Part shown: piece after piece, positions 1-7,791 of the stretch
How the letters are laid out: the number at the start of each line of letters is the position of its first letter
Numbering within the stretch: position 1 is the first letter of the stretch
From: CAVYEM01 sp963767635
Lineage (GTDB): Bacteria > Vulcanimicrobiota > Vulcanimicrobiia > Vulcanimicrobiales > Vulcanimicrobiaceae
Length of the DNA: 64,000 nt
Direction: 5' to 3'
Assembly: GCA_963767635.1 (NCBI GenBank)
Contig: CAVYEM010000001.1
Location: forward strand, 1,178,001-1,242,000
The notes under the pieces: generated by a model
Database searches by the model: none
What the model saw: only the letters and a program-made list of their open reading frames with translations
What the model was told of the DNA's origin: nothing
Position numbers and translations under genes: made by a program

Positions 1-38
1 CCATCGGCGACGGACTGATGATCGTGCGCAAACGTTAA
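1..38 (+). CDS. C-terminal end of an unidentified protein (partial)
   Basis: The window opens inside a reading frame whose last eleven codons read IGDGLMIVRKR before TAA at 36-38. The rest lies outside the window, so neither family nor function can be assigned. The basic tail is compatible with many proteins. It is the upstream neighbour of xthA, separated from it by the repeat cluster at 54-223. Confidence 0.4.
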   Translation, partial: IGDGLMIVRKR

Positions 39-53
39 GCACCCTGCACCACG

Positions 54-223
54 TTGTCATGCTGAGCCTGTCGAAGCACCGCCTTGTCATGCTGAACCAT
101 ATTGTCATGCTGCGCCATATTGTCATGCTGAGCTTGTCGAAGCACTACCTTGTCATGCTGCGCCATATTGTCATGCTGAGCCTGTCGAAGCACTACCTTG
201 TCATGCTGAGCCCGTCGAAGCAC
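54..223. repeat. Cluster of short dispersed-type repeats upstream of xthA
   Basis: Four nearly identical 26-nt units (54-79, 120-145, 168-193, 198-223) begin TTGTCATGCTGAG and end GTCGAAGCAC. Three shortened 18-nt units (84-101, 102-119, 150-167) share only the first half and end CCATA. Some units abut directly and others are separated by four bases. From memory, repeats with the core TGAGCCTGTCGAAGCAC are scattered through many high-GC genomes. The last unit ends five bases before the xthA start codon, so the repeat supplies its immediate leader. Confidence 0.85.
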
Positions 224-228
224 TACAC

Positions 229-1017
229 GTGAAAATCATTACCCTCAACTGCAACGGCATCCGATCCGCGGCGCGCAAAGGTTTCTACGCCTGGATGCAG
301 GCGCAAGACGCCGACTTCGTCTGCCTGCAGGAAACGAAGGCGCAGGAACACCAGCTGCCGTTCGAAGCGGCGGCCGTCGCAAACTACACCGGCGTATTTT
401 TCGACGCGGAAAAGAAAGGCTACAGCGGCGTCGCGATTTACGCGAAAAACGCGCCGGATCGCATCGTCCGGGGCTGGGGCTGGCCGGAGTACGATCGCGA
501 AGCGCGCTGGCTGCAGTTCGATTACGGCAACAAGTGCATCGTTTCACTCTACGTTCCCTCCGGCGCCATGGGGCCGCCCCGCCAAATCGTCAAAGAGGCC
601 TTTCTGGACCGGTTCATCGACTATTTGGCGCAGCTGCGGCAAGATGGGCGTTCCTACGTCATCGCGGGAGACTTCAACATTGCCCACGAGGACGTCGACG
701 TGTACAATCCCGTGCGCTGCTCGCGGATTTCCGGCTTCTTTCCGCACGAGCGCGCTTGGATGGAGCGCGTGCTCTCCCAATTGGGTTGGGTCGACGCGTT
801 CCGCGTCGTCAATCAAGAGCCTAAACAGTTCAGCTGGTGGTCTAACTTTCAAAATGCGTTCGAACGCAACAACGGATGGCGCATCGACTACAATCTGATC
901 ACTCCGGACTTGCGCGCCGCAGTTCGCCGCGCGTCGATTTACCGCGAGCAGCGGTTTTCGGACCACGCGCCCGTCGTCGTTGAGTACGCGCTAACTACAA
1001 GCTTCTCGCCCGAGTAA
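229..1017 (+). CDS. xthA: Exodeoxyribonuclease III
   Basis: This 262-residue protein belongs to the EEP endonuclease/exonuclease/phosphatase family. It should cleave DNA 5' of abasic sites and remove 3' blocking groups in base-excision repair. Visible motifs in order are LNCNGIRSA at the N-terminus, QETKAQ (metal-binding Glu), YSGVAIY, GDFNIAHEDVDV and the C-terminal SDHAPVVV with the catalytic Asp-His pair. Length matches XthA. The GTG start at 229 is chosen because the family's first strand begins there. No clear ribosome binding site exists, since repeat sequence runs to within five bases of the start. Its upstream regulation may therefore depend on that repeat. Confidence 0.95.
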   Translation: MKIITLNCNGIRSAARKGFYAWMQAQDADFVCLQETKAQEHQLPFEAAAVANYTGVFFDAEKKGYSGVAIYAKNAPDRIVRGWGWPEYDREARWLQFDYGNKCIVSLYVPSGAMGPPRQIVKEAFLDRFIDYLAQLRQDGRSYVIAGDFNIAHEDVDVYNPVRCSRISGFFPHERAWMERVLSQLGWVDAFRVVNQEPKQFSWWSNFQNAFERNNGWRIDYNLITPDLRAAVRRASIYREQRFSDHAPVVVEYALTTSFSPE

Positions 1018-1052
1018 AAGGACTCATCGGCCAACTGCAAAACCGCGCCGGA

Positions 1053-3321
1053 GTGGATATCGCGTGCATCGGCGGCGGGCCAGCCGGACTGTATTTCGCG
1101 CTGCTGATGAAGAAAGCGGACCGGCACCACCGAATTCGCGTCATCGAGCGGAATCGCCCGTTTGATACGTTCGGGTGGGGCGTCGTATTCTCGGATGCGA
1201 CGTTGGAGCGGCTGCGAGCGGCCGACGCAGATACGCACGATCGCATCGTGGCGAGCTTCGTACACTGGGACGACATCGAGATCCATTTCAAAGGCCACGT
1301 CATGCGTTCGGGGGGACACGGCTTTAGCGGGATTGCGCGCAAACGGCTGCTCACTATTTTGCAGGAGCGCGCGCAAGAACTTGGCGTGGAGCTGGTGTTC
1401 GAACACGAGGCCACGGATATCGAACCGTATCGCGACGCGGATCTGATCGTCGCGGCCGACGGCATCAACAGCCGAATCCGCAGCGAGTTCTCGGGGCATT
1501 TCCAACCGGATCTCGACACGCGTAAGTGCCGTTTCGTGTGGCTCGGCACCACGTTACTGTTGGACGCGTTCACGTTCATCTTCGAGCGGACGGAGCACGG
1601 CTGGTTCACGGTGCACGCGTATCGCTTTGAGCCGCAGACCAGTACCTGGATCGTCGAATGTCGTGAGGAAACGTGGCTGGCGCACGGACTCGACCAGGCC
1701 GACACGAGCGCGACGCTCGCATTTTGCGAAGCGCTCTTCAAGCCGTATCTGCGCGGGCACCGTCTTCAGGCAAACACCGCCCACTTGCGCGGCCGCGACT
1801 GGATCAACTTCACGCGGGTGAGCAATGCCAATTGGACGTACGGGAACGTCGTGCTGCTGGGGGACGCGGCCCACTCCGCACACTTTTCCGTGGGTTCGGG
1901 AACCAAGCTGGCGATGGAAGATGCCGTCGCGCTATCCGATGCGCTACGCGTGGAGAGCACGCGCGCCGGTGCGTTCGCACGGTACGAGCGCGAGCGTCGC
2001 TTGGAAGTGCTTCGGCTGCAGAACGCCGCTCGGAACAGCACGGAGTGGTTCGAGCACGTGGCACGCTATGCGCGCCTTCCGCCCGAGCAGTTTGCCTATA
2101 GCTTGCTCACGCGAAGCCAACGCATCAGTCACGAGAACTTGCGGCTGCGCGATAGGACGTATGTCGAGCGAATCGAGCGTTGGCTCGCGCGGGGGTCTGA
2201 ACCAGTCCCGCCGATGTTCACGCCGTTTCGTTTGCGCAGCCTCGAATTGCGCAACCGCGTTGTCGTCTCGCCCATGGACATGTACAGCGCGGTCGACGGT
2301 ATGCCCAACGAATTCCATCTCGTGCATTTGGGAAGCCGCGCCCTGGGAGGCGCCGGCCTCGTCTACACCGAGATGGCTTGCGTGAGCCTCGCAGGGACGC
2401 ATTACGCCCGGCTGCACCGGAATGTATACGGAGGAACATGCCGCCGGATGGAAGCGCATCGTGGACTTCGTACACGAGTGGACGCAAGCCAAAATATGCC
2501 TGCAACTCGGCCACAGCGGCCCTAAGGGTTCCACCAAGCTCATGTGGGAAGGCATGGACGAACCGCTGCCGGAGGGCAACTGGCCGGTGATCGGGCCGTC
2601 GCCCCTTGCGTACGGTCCGGAAAATCAGCAGCCGGCCCAGATGACGCACGCCGATATGGAGCGCGTGAAAGCAGAATTCGTGCGGGCGACCCAGGGGGGT
2701 CTTTCGGCGGGCTTCGACATGCTGGAACTGCATTGCGCGCACGGATACCTGCTGTCCAGTTTCATCACACCGCTGCAGAATCAGCGCGTGGACGAGTACG
2801 GCGGATCGCTCGAGAACCGGCTGCGGTATCCGCTGGAGATTTTTCGCGCGATGCGCGCGCAGTGGCCGCCGGAGCGCCCGATGTCCGTTCGCATTTCGGC
2901 GACGGACTGGGTTCCGGGCGGAATCACCGCGGAAGACGCCGTTGAGATCGCCCGTGCGTTCAACGAGGCCGGCGTCGATCTCATCGACGTTTCGAGCGGC
3001 CAAACCTCGCGCGAAGCCAAGCCCGTGTACGGCCGGATGTACCAAACGCCGTACGCCGATCGCATTCGTAACGAAATCGGGATCGCTACGATGGCGGTGG
3101 GCAACATCTACGAACCCGATCACGTCAACAGCATCATCGCCGCGGGCCGCGCCGATCTCTGCGCGCTCGCCCGTCCCCATCTTTCCGACCCGCAGTGGAC
3201 GCTGCACGCGGCAGCGCAGCTGGGTTATGCAGAGATGAAGTGGCCGGTGCAGTACTTGTCCGGAAAATCGCAGCTCGAGCGCAACTTAGCGCGCGCAGCC
3301 GAGCAAAGCGCGCAGATATGA
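1053..3321 (+). CDS. Anthraniloyl-CoA (2-aminobenzoyl-CoA) monooxygenase/reductase fusion, frameshifted
   Basis: Two open frames form one protein of about 755 residues. The first part is an FAD aromatic hydroxylase with CIGGGPAGLYFA at the N-terminus and GDAAHSAHFSVG near residue 275. From about residue 388 it continues as an Old-Yellow-Enzyme FMN domain (SLELRNRVVVSPMDMYS). The second frame carries the rest, including ITPGCTGMYTEEH, a HCAHGYLLSSF block and a YGGSLENR block. This two-domain fusion is typical of aerobic 2-aminobenzoyl-CoA monooxygenase/reductase and of salicylyl-CoA 5-hydroxylase. The frame changes within 2388-2397, and removing one base there gives CVS-SQG-RITPGC with no gap against the family pattern. 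Start is GTG at 1053. The downstream SDR overlaps it (ATGA). A real inactivating mutation cannot be excluded. Confidence 0.85.
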
Positions 3322-4070
3322 TCGACGGCAGACACGCCGTGGTGACGGGCGGGGGCCGCGGCATCGGTCTGGAGGTCGCGCGAACGCTGAGTGCTGCCGG
3401 TGCTCGCGTGAGCATCGTGAGCCGCCGCGCGGCCGATACCGGCGACGGATTTGTCAACGCGCAGGCCGACGTTGCAGACGAAAGCGAAATCGCGCGCGCG
3501 TTCGATACGTGCCGCCGGGCTAACGGGCCGGTTTCAATTCTCGTGAACAACGCCGGAATCGCGGAGTCGGCACCGTTCAAACGAACCGATACAGCGATGT
3601 GGAATCGCATTATCGCCACGAACTTGTCGGGCACGTTTCTGTGCACGCGGCTAGTGATCGACGAAATGGTTGACGCGAAATGGGGCCGGATCGTCAACAT
3701 CGCGAGCATCGCCGGTTTGGCCGGTGCACCGTACATCAGCGCCTATGCCGCGGCCAAGCACGGCGTCATGGGGCTGACCCGCTGTTTAGCGGCGGAGCTG
3801 CGTGAGACCGGCGTGACGGTCAATGCGGTCTGCCCGGGCTACACGCAAAGCGACATGCTGCAGCAGGCGCAGGCGAATATCGTCAAGCGCACCGGCATGT
3901 CCGAAAGCGAAGCATTAGCTCAGCTTGCAAACAACAATCCCGGCGGCCGGATCGTTACGCCGCAAGAAGTCGCGGACGCCGTCGTGCAGTTGTGCGAGGG
4001 CTCGCAGAACGGCGCCGAAATCGTGCTCCCGGAACACGGCCGCAGTGGTGCTGCGAATCTGCTGCATTAA
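3318..4070 (+). CDS. SDR-family 3-hydroxyacyl-CoA/alcohol dehydrogenase
   Basis: A 250-residue classical short-chain dehydrogenase. The NAD(P) loop TGGGRGIG lies at residues 10-17, NNAG at 77-80, Ser130 in NIAS, and the catalytic YAAAK with Tyr143 and Lys147. The ATG at 3318 overlaps the stop of the monooxygenase (ATGA), so the two are translationally coupled. A longer reading frame exists upstream, but the family begins here. From its position it probably oxidises a hydroxyacyl-CoA formed after ring hydroxylation and cleavage. Specificity cannot be read from sequence, and 3-oxoacyl-ACP-reductase-like roles remain possible. Confidence 0.85.
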   Translation: MIDGRHAVVTGGGRGIGLEVARTLSAAGARVSIVSRRAADTGDGFVNAQADVADESEIARAFDTCRRANGPVSILVNNAGIAESAPFKRTDTAMWNRIIATNLSGTFLCTRLVIDEMVDAKWGRIVNIASIAGLAGAPYISAYAAAKHGVMGLTRCLAAELRETGVTVNAVCPGYTQSDMLQQAQANIVKRTGMSESEALAQLANNNPGGRIVTPQEVADAVVQLCEGSQNGAEIVLPEHGRSGAANLLH

Positions 4071-4580
4071 CTGACTGGGATTTCGTCCGATACGGTTTAG
4101 GCGGCCCCGGTATTTTTCTGGCGCCTGAGCATCATATGGCTACTCCTGTTGGTTGTTGCTTCGTCAGGAGCAGCCGCAGTGGGGCCACGCACCGTAGCGT
4201 GCGCCCATCCACGGTCGTACAAGGCATCGACGTGCGAAGCCGGCAGCAAGCCAACGTCGAGGTAGCCCAACTGCATGCGCAAAAAGGCGACGGCCTATTT
4301 GTAAGGGAGGCGCTCTCCCAACTGACTAATCGCCCGGGGCTTATTCTATATACGATTTTCCGTCGTGCTCGATTTTGGGCGCACCCTTGACCCTCGCCTT
4401 TACCCTTGTGCCACTCAAATGACATACGCGCTGGTACACTGGTCACGCGAGCTTGTCCACCGCGCGACGCTTGGCCTCCCAGCGCTTGCTGACTGCCCGT
4501 CGGGTCACAAGCCTCGCGCGCGACTAACGAGCCTGTATAGGCCGGGAGAACGGTTTTCCTCCGGAGGAAGAAACAAAGCG
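4071..4580. other. Non-coding stretch at the left edge of a decayed segment
   Basis: I see no protein-coding gene here. Open frames on both strands lack recognisable motifs and ribosome binding sites. The only identifiable object is the degenerate tRNA-Val 5' half on the minus strand at 4287-4335. Sequence between 4380 and 4580 is unassigned. Confidence 0.5.
4287..4335 (-). pseudogene. Degenerate 5' half of tRNA-Val(UAC)
   Basis: Read on the minus strand from 4335, the sequence begins GGGCGATTAGTCAGTTGGGA and continues GAGCGCCTCCCTTACAA. This gives an acceptor 5' strand, a D-arm missing one base, and a valine UAC anticodon loop. The 3' side of the anticodon stem is degraded (ATAGG instead of GGAGG), and no T-arm or 3' acceptor follows. 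A near-identical 29-nt core recurs in the same orientation at 7706-7734. Confidence 0.7.
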
Positions 4581-4786
4581 CTACGGCTTCTCACGGTTAT
4601 GCTCGTGATTTTCGGCGTTTCGATTTGGATTCCGATGTTGATCGCACAGCCGGGCCAAGCGGGGAACTGGAGCGAGGCCTGCAGACTTTCGCGATTGCCG
4701 GATCCGCATGGATCGTGGCGGAGTTTCTATCCGATGAGTCGCGTGCATTAGACGCGACGTCCGGCAAGAGATCGGTTGCTCGGTAG
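4581..4786 (+). pseudogene. Remnant of a small DoxX-like membrane protein
   Basis: The frame beginning at 4581 reads RLLTVMLVIFGVSIWIP followed by QAGNWSE. It then shifts frame by one missing base to GLQTFAIAGSAWIVAEFLS and ends with TAG at 4784-4786. The pattern of a hydrophobic helix, an NWSE loop and a second helix resembles the C-terminal part of DoxX-like small membrane proteins. No N-terminal half or start is visible. The assignment rests on remembered family appearance only. Confidence 0.35.
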
Positions 4787-4850
4787 CAAGCTTACTTCTG
4801 GATGACGTAATGCTCAGGGGGACGCGGCGGCACCTGTCGTAGATACAAGC

Positions 4851-6635
4851 GTGCACGCACGGCGGCGCGGCAGCACCGCGGTACGAATTGCTGTCGTGCT
4901 TTTCCTGGGCTTATTCGCGCTCGCCAACGCGGGCGCCGAATTCTTACGTCTTGCCGGACATCCAATCGGTAATTTCGGCTTTGCGACTGATGGCTCCGCG
5001 GTAACGACAGTAGCGCGCGATTCGCCGGCAGCACAGGCAGGGCTGCGCGCGGGCGACGCGATCAGCCTGCAGCACAATAGCGACGCGACCCGTAACTACG
5101 CTCTGCGAGGCGTGGCACGCGAGCCCGGTGACGTTTTGAAAGTCTCGGTGGTTGCGCTCCGGCCGCGAGATCTCCGGCTAGTTGCAGTTGCAGAGTCGCA
5201 GGCGCATCTGCCGTACCTGGCCGCGCGGCAAACGCTATACATTCTTTGCTTGCTGTTCGCCGCGGCGCTCCTCTTGTTTCGCCCTTCGCCTCCGACATGG
5301 GGCTTGTTCTTGTATTCGCTATCCGCGATAGCGCCGGCGGAAACGGTGCTATCCGGAGCGCTTCGTGGCCTGCAGCTGTACGTGCCGTGGGCAATTCTCT
5401 CCTCGGTATTGGTGATCGCGTCAACATTCGGCTTGACGTTGTTCGTTATAGCTTCGGCGCACCGCTCGCTGCAACGGACGGATAAGGCGTTCATTGCGGC
5501 GGCTGCGGCACTCGGGATTGCCGATGGCATAGTAAGCTTCGGCAAGCCGCAAGAGCTCGGATTTTGGACGTTTGCCCAAACTGACGCCATCGATTCCTCA
5601 CTAACGCTTGGAGGTTACCTCCTAGCCGCGCTTGCAATCGTTGCAACGTATCGGTCGTCGCGAATACGATCGCGCGCGCGCTTAGACTGGATCGCAGTTG
5701 GCGTCGTTACTTCGGGACTGGCGGTCGCGACGAAAGATCTGCTTGCGACCACCTACCTGACGTATGCCCAACAGTCTATTCTCAACATCGTGCCGGTAAC
5801 GCTGTTTGCAACAGCGGCGTATGCTCTGCTTCGCGAACGGATCGTCGACGTGAGCTTTGTGGTGAGCCGTGCGCTCGTCTACGCAATGCTGACGTCCATT
5901 ATCGTAGGCGCTCTCGCACTGATCGACTGGTTCGTCTCCAAACGCTTAGAGCAGGTGCAACTGGGATTCATTCTAGAGGTTTGCACCGCACTGACGCTGG
6001 GCTTCGCGTTTCAGCGCATCCACAACTGGAGCGACATGATGGTCGATCGATACGTGTTCCGCTCCGCACACGAGGCCGAAACAAACCTGAGACGCCTCGG
6101 CAGTGCTCTGGCGCATGCACCGTCGTGGGATGTTATCGATCGCGTCGTTTCCAAAGATGCAGCGCAGGTGATGTCGCTTGCATCTGCGGCGGTGTTCCGC
6201 GCGGAGGGCGAGCACGGCTTCACGCGCACAGCGGCTTGCGGATGGCCGGAGGGCTGTTTGCAATACCTCGAGCGCGGCCATCGATTAGCGCTTTATCTGA
6301 GCACGGAAGAGCGCCCGATTGTGCCGCAGGGCGCATTCGATGAAGATGACCGCCTTCCCCATTCGATTGCATCGCCTGCAATAGCCATTCCGTGCACCGT
6401 ACGCCACCGCTTAATCGGTTTCGTGTTGTACGGGTCTCACATCAGCGGGGCGCATCCTGATAAGAAGGACGTCGAACTGCTCCGGGAACTGGTTGAGCGA
6501 GCAACAGCGGCGTACGATCACGTTGCGGTCGTGGAACGCACGAACGAGAACCGCGAATTGCGCGCGGAGGTGGAATTGTTACGAACACTGCTCGCCGGTG
6601 AAAATGTCCGATCGACACTTCGTATTGAAGATTAA
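4851..6635 (+). CDS. PDZ-multipass membrane-GAF protein without output domain
   Basis: This 594-residue protein starts at GTG 4851. A first hydrophobic helix (residues about 11-30) is followed by a PDZ-like segment (about 40-95) containing TVARDSPAAQAGLRAGD. Seven or eight hydrophobic segments follow between residues 120 and 365. A soluble region of about 420-560 resembles a GAF domain, and the last 40 residues could form a coiled coil. It looks like the sensory half of a histidine kinase, yet no DHp, ATPase, GGDEF or SpoIIE domain follows, and the frame ends at a clean TAA. It is the only apparently intact gene within the decayed segment. I do not recognise a named family, and its partner is unknown. 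Confidence 0.7.
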   Translation: MHARRRGSTAVRIAVVLFLGLFALANAGAEFLRLAGHPIGNFGFATDGSAVTTVARDSPAAQAGLRAGDAISLQHNSDATRNYALRGVAREPGDVLKVSVVALRPRDLRLVAVAESQAHLPYLAARQTLYILCLLFAAALLLFRPSPPTWGLFLYSLSAIAPAETVLSGALRGLQLYVPWAILSSVLVIASTFGLTLFVIASAHRSLQRTDKAFIAAAAALGIADGIVSFGKPQELGFWTFAQTDAIDSSLTLGGYLLAALAIVATYRSSRIRSRARLDWIAVGVVTSGLAVATKDLLATTYLTYAQQSILNIVPVTLFATAAYALLRERIVDVSFVVSRALVYAMLTSIIVGALALIDWFVSKRLEQVQLGFILEVCTALTLGFAFQRIHNWSDMMVDRYVFRSAHEAETNLRRLGSALAHAPSWDVIDRVVSKDAAQVMSLASAAVFRAEGEHGFTRTAACGWPEGCLQYLERGHRLALYLSTEERPIVPQGAFDEDDRLPHSIASPAIAIPCTVRHRLIGFVLYGSHISGAHPDKKDVELLRELVERATAAYDHVAVVERTNENRELRAEVELLRTLLAGENVRSTLRIED

Positions 6636-6905
6636 CGGGCGAACTCGCAGCCTCGATGTCGATCCGGCGACGCCGCTGCTTTATGTTCTGCGCGACGAAC
6701 TCGGGTTAGGCGGTCCGCACTTGGGATGCGGACTCGGGCAGTACGGGCCGTGCACGGTACATCTGGGCGGCGTAGCAAAGCGCTCGTGCATTTTGCCCAT
6801 TGCGGCGGTCGGGACCAAGAGCTGACGACCATCGAAGGCTTTGCGGTCGACGGCAAGATGAGCGCACTCATTTATCTGATCGCGTTGTTCAGTGTCAGCA
6901 TATAG
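6604..6905 (+). pseudogene. Remnant of a [2Fe-2S] subunit of a molybdenum hydroxylase (IorA/CoxS-like)
   Basis: The ATG at 6604 begins VLKINGRTRSLDVD followed by PLLYVLRDELGL, then LGCGLGQYGPCTVH, as in small iron-sulfur subunits of aldehyde/isoquinoline oxidoreductases. The second cysteine of the usual CGxxQCGxC cluster motif is replaced by tyrosine. The frame stops at 6825. After one missing base it resumes as ELTTIEGFAVDGK, then degenerates to a stop at 6903-6905. The C-terminal four-cysteine [2Fe-2S] domain is absent. It overlaps the end of the PDZ-GAF gene and is clearly nonfunctional. Confidence 0.7.
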
Positions 6906-7350
6906 CATACGGTATAGTGGCAAATCTTGACCGTCATGATACCTTAACCCGCGCAAACGCTCGGTATTGAAACCGACCGCAAAACCCAAGCCGTCGTCGC
7001 ATATGATCTCCACTGACTCAGAATATCGGGGTCCTCGGAGAAACACGCAACATATGTCTCCATGCCTATTGCATTGGAACTATATCTGCGCCAACGATGC
7101 GCGTAAGGTCCGCCATGTTAATGATGGCGTTCATCGCTGGTTCATACGGTAGGTCGTGTTCAAGCCTGTCGTTTAAGTAACGCGTTCCAGTCGCCCATAA
7201 TGACTTCGTTTGAAAGATGCCGAGTAACGCCGTGGCGTCCCAATAGTGGTAAATTAAGCCGCTTGGACGCCGTGGAGCAACAATACCGGCAAGCCAATCA
7301 GTAACGTATCGCCCTATCTCTTTAATCAGCTCGTCTGGTATAGGGTCCAA
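6863..7350 (-). pseudogene. DUF2971 family gene remnant with two frameshifts
   Basis: On the minus strand the first frame (7350-7066) begins MDPIPDELIKEIG and contains LIYHYWDATALLGIF followed by WATGTRYLND, which matches the N-terminal signature of DUF2971 proteins. It stops at 7066. A second frame continues TYVACFSEDPDILSQWRSY, and after a missing base a third gives DDGLGFAVGFNTERLRG. Together they reproduce the family's order, but two frame changes and no C-terminal part remain. DUF2971 genes often sit in defence or mobile regions. The function of the family is unknown to me. Confidence 0.65.
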
Positions 7351-7614
7351 AGGGACCTCCTTCGCGACTATGTGGAAGCGTCGCGATCAAATTGGCCCCT
7401 TTTCTTGGTCCCAAATCAAATATACAAGACCGAAGTTCCAGCTCGAGTGGCTGCAATGTCACAGGCTGAAATGCTTCCAGTCGCCTAGAGCACATATCGG
7501 CTTGGTCAAAAGGCTTACCCGCCAGATGACCCTTCCACAGTCGCTGATGTGTTGAGAAAGGCGGCTCGGCCGGATTTTTTGGCCCTTGTTTTGACCCTTG
7601 TCGGCCCGGCATTT

Positions 7615-7664
7615 CGGTGCATTTTCGCTCACTGAAGTGCACTCACGGGCGCGGAAATGCACCG
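7615..7664. repeat. Inverted repeat with 10-bp arms
   Basis: CGGTGCATTT at 7615-7624 is perfectly complementary to AAATGCACCG at 7655-7664. A palindrome AGTGCACT lies in the 30-nt loop at 7636-7643. It is close to the tRNA fragment and could be an old element end or a cruciform. No function can be assigned. Confidence 0.5.
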
Positions 7665-7705
7665 ATTTCACGAGGAAACGGTGCGATCTGGAAGCGGCCA
7701 ACATC

Positions 7706-7734
7706 GCGACGGCCTCCTTGTAAGGGAGGCGCTC
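7706..7734 (-). pseudogene. Core fragment of tRNA-Val(UAC)
   Basis: On the minus strand the 29 nt begin GAGCGCCTCCCTTACAAGG. They form a perfect anticodon stem (CCTCC/GGAGG) around the loop CTTACAA, with the UAC anticodon. It matches 27 of 29 positions of the fragment at 4287-4315 in the same orientation. Flanking acceptor and T-arm sequences are not recognisable, so this is not an intact tRNA. Confidence 0.65.
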
Positions 7735-7791
7735 CGACCGGCGCAGCCCTGGGCCCGCGTCCCCTAGAGGCCGGCTCCGGTGACTACACTT

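Larger units (their letters stand above)
7351..7791. other. Intergenic stretch at the right edge of the decayed segment
   Basis: No convincing gene lies here. A minus-strand frame of about 100 codons shows no family motif. The stretch holds an inverted repeat (7615-7664) and a tRNA-Val core fragment (7706-7734). It ends just after the stop of the minus-strand gene at 7792. Confidence 0.5.

Noticed and set aside
54..223. Repeat array that could look like a CRISPR
   Set aside because: Units abut or are separated by four bases, there are no unique spacers and no cas genes.
3195..3317. N-terminal extension of the SDR
   Set aside because: It overlaps the monooxygenase end and does not resemble the SDR family; the ATGA-coupled start at 3318 fits.
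7322..7642. Minus-strand frame of 106 codons near the tRNA fragment
   Set aside because: No family signature or ribosome binding site; overlaps the DUF2971 remnant and the inverted repeat.
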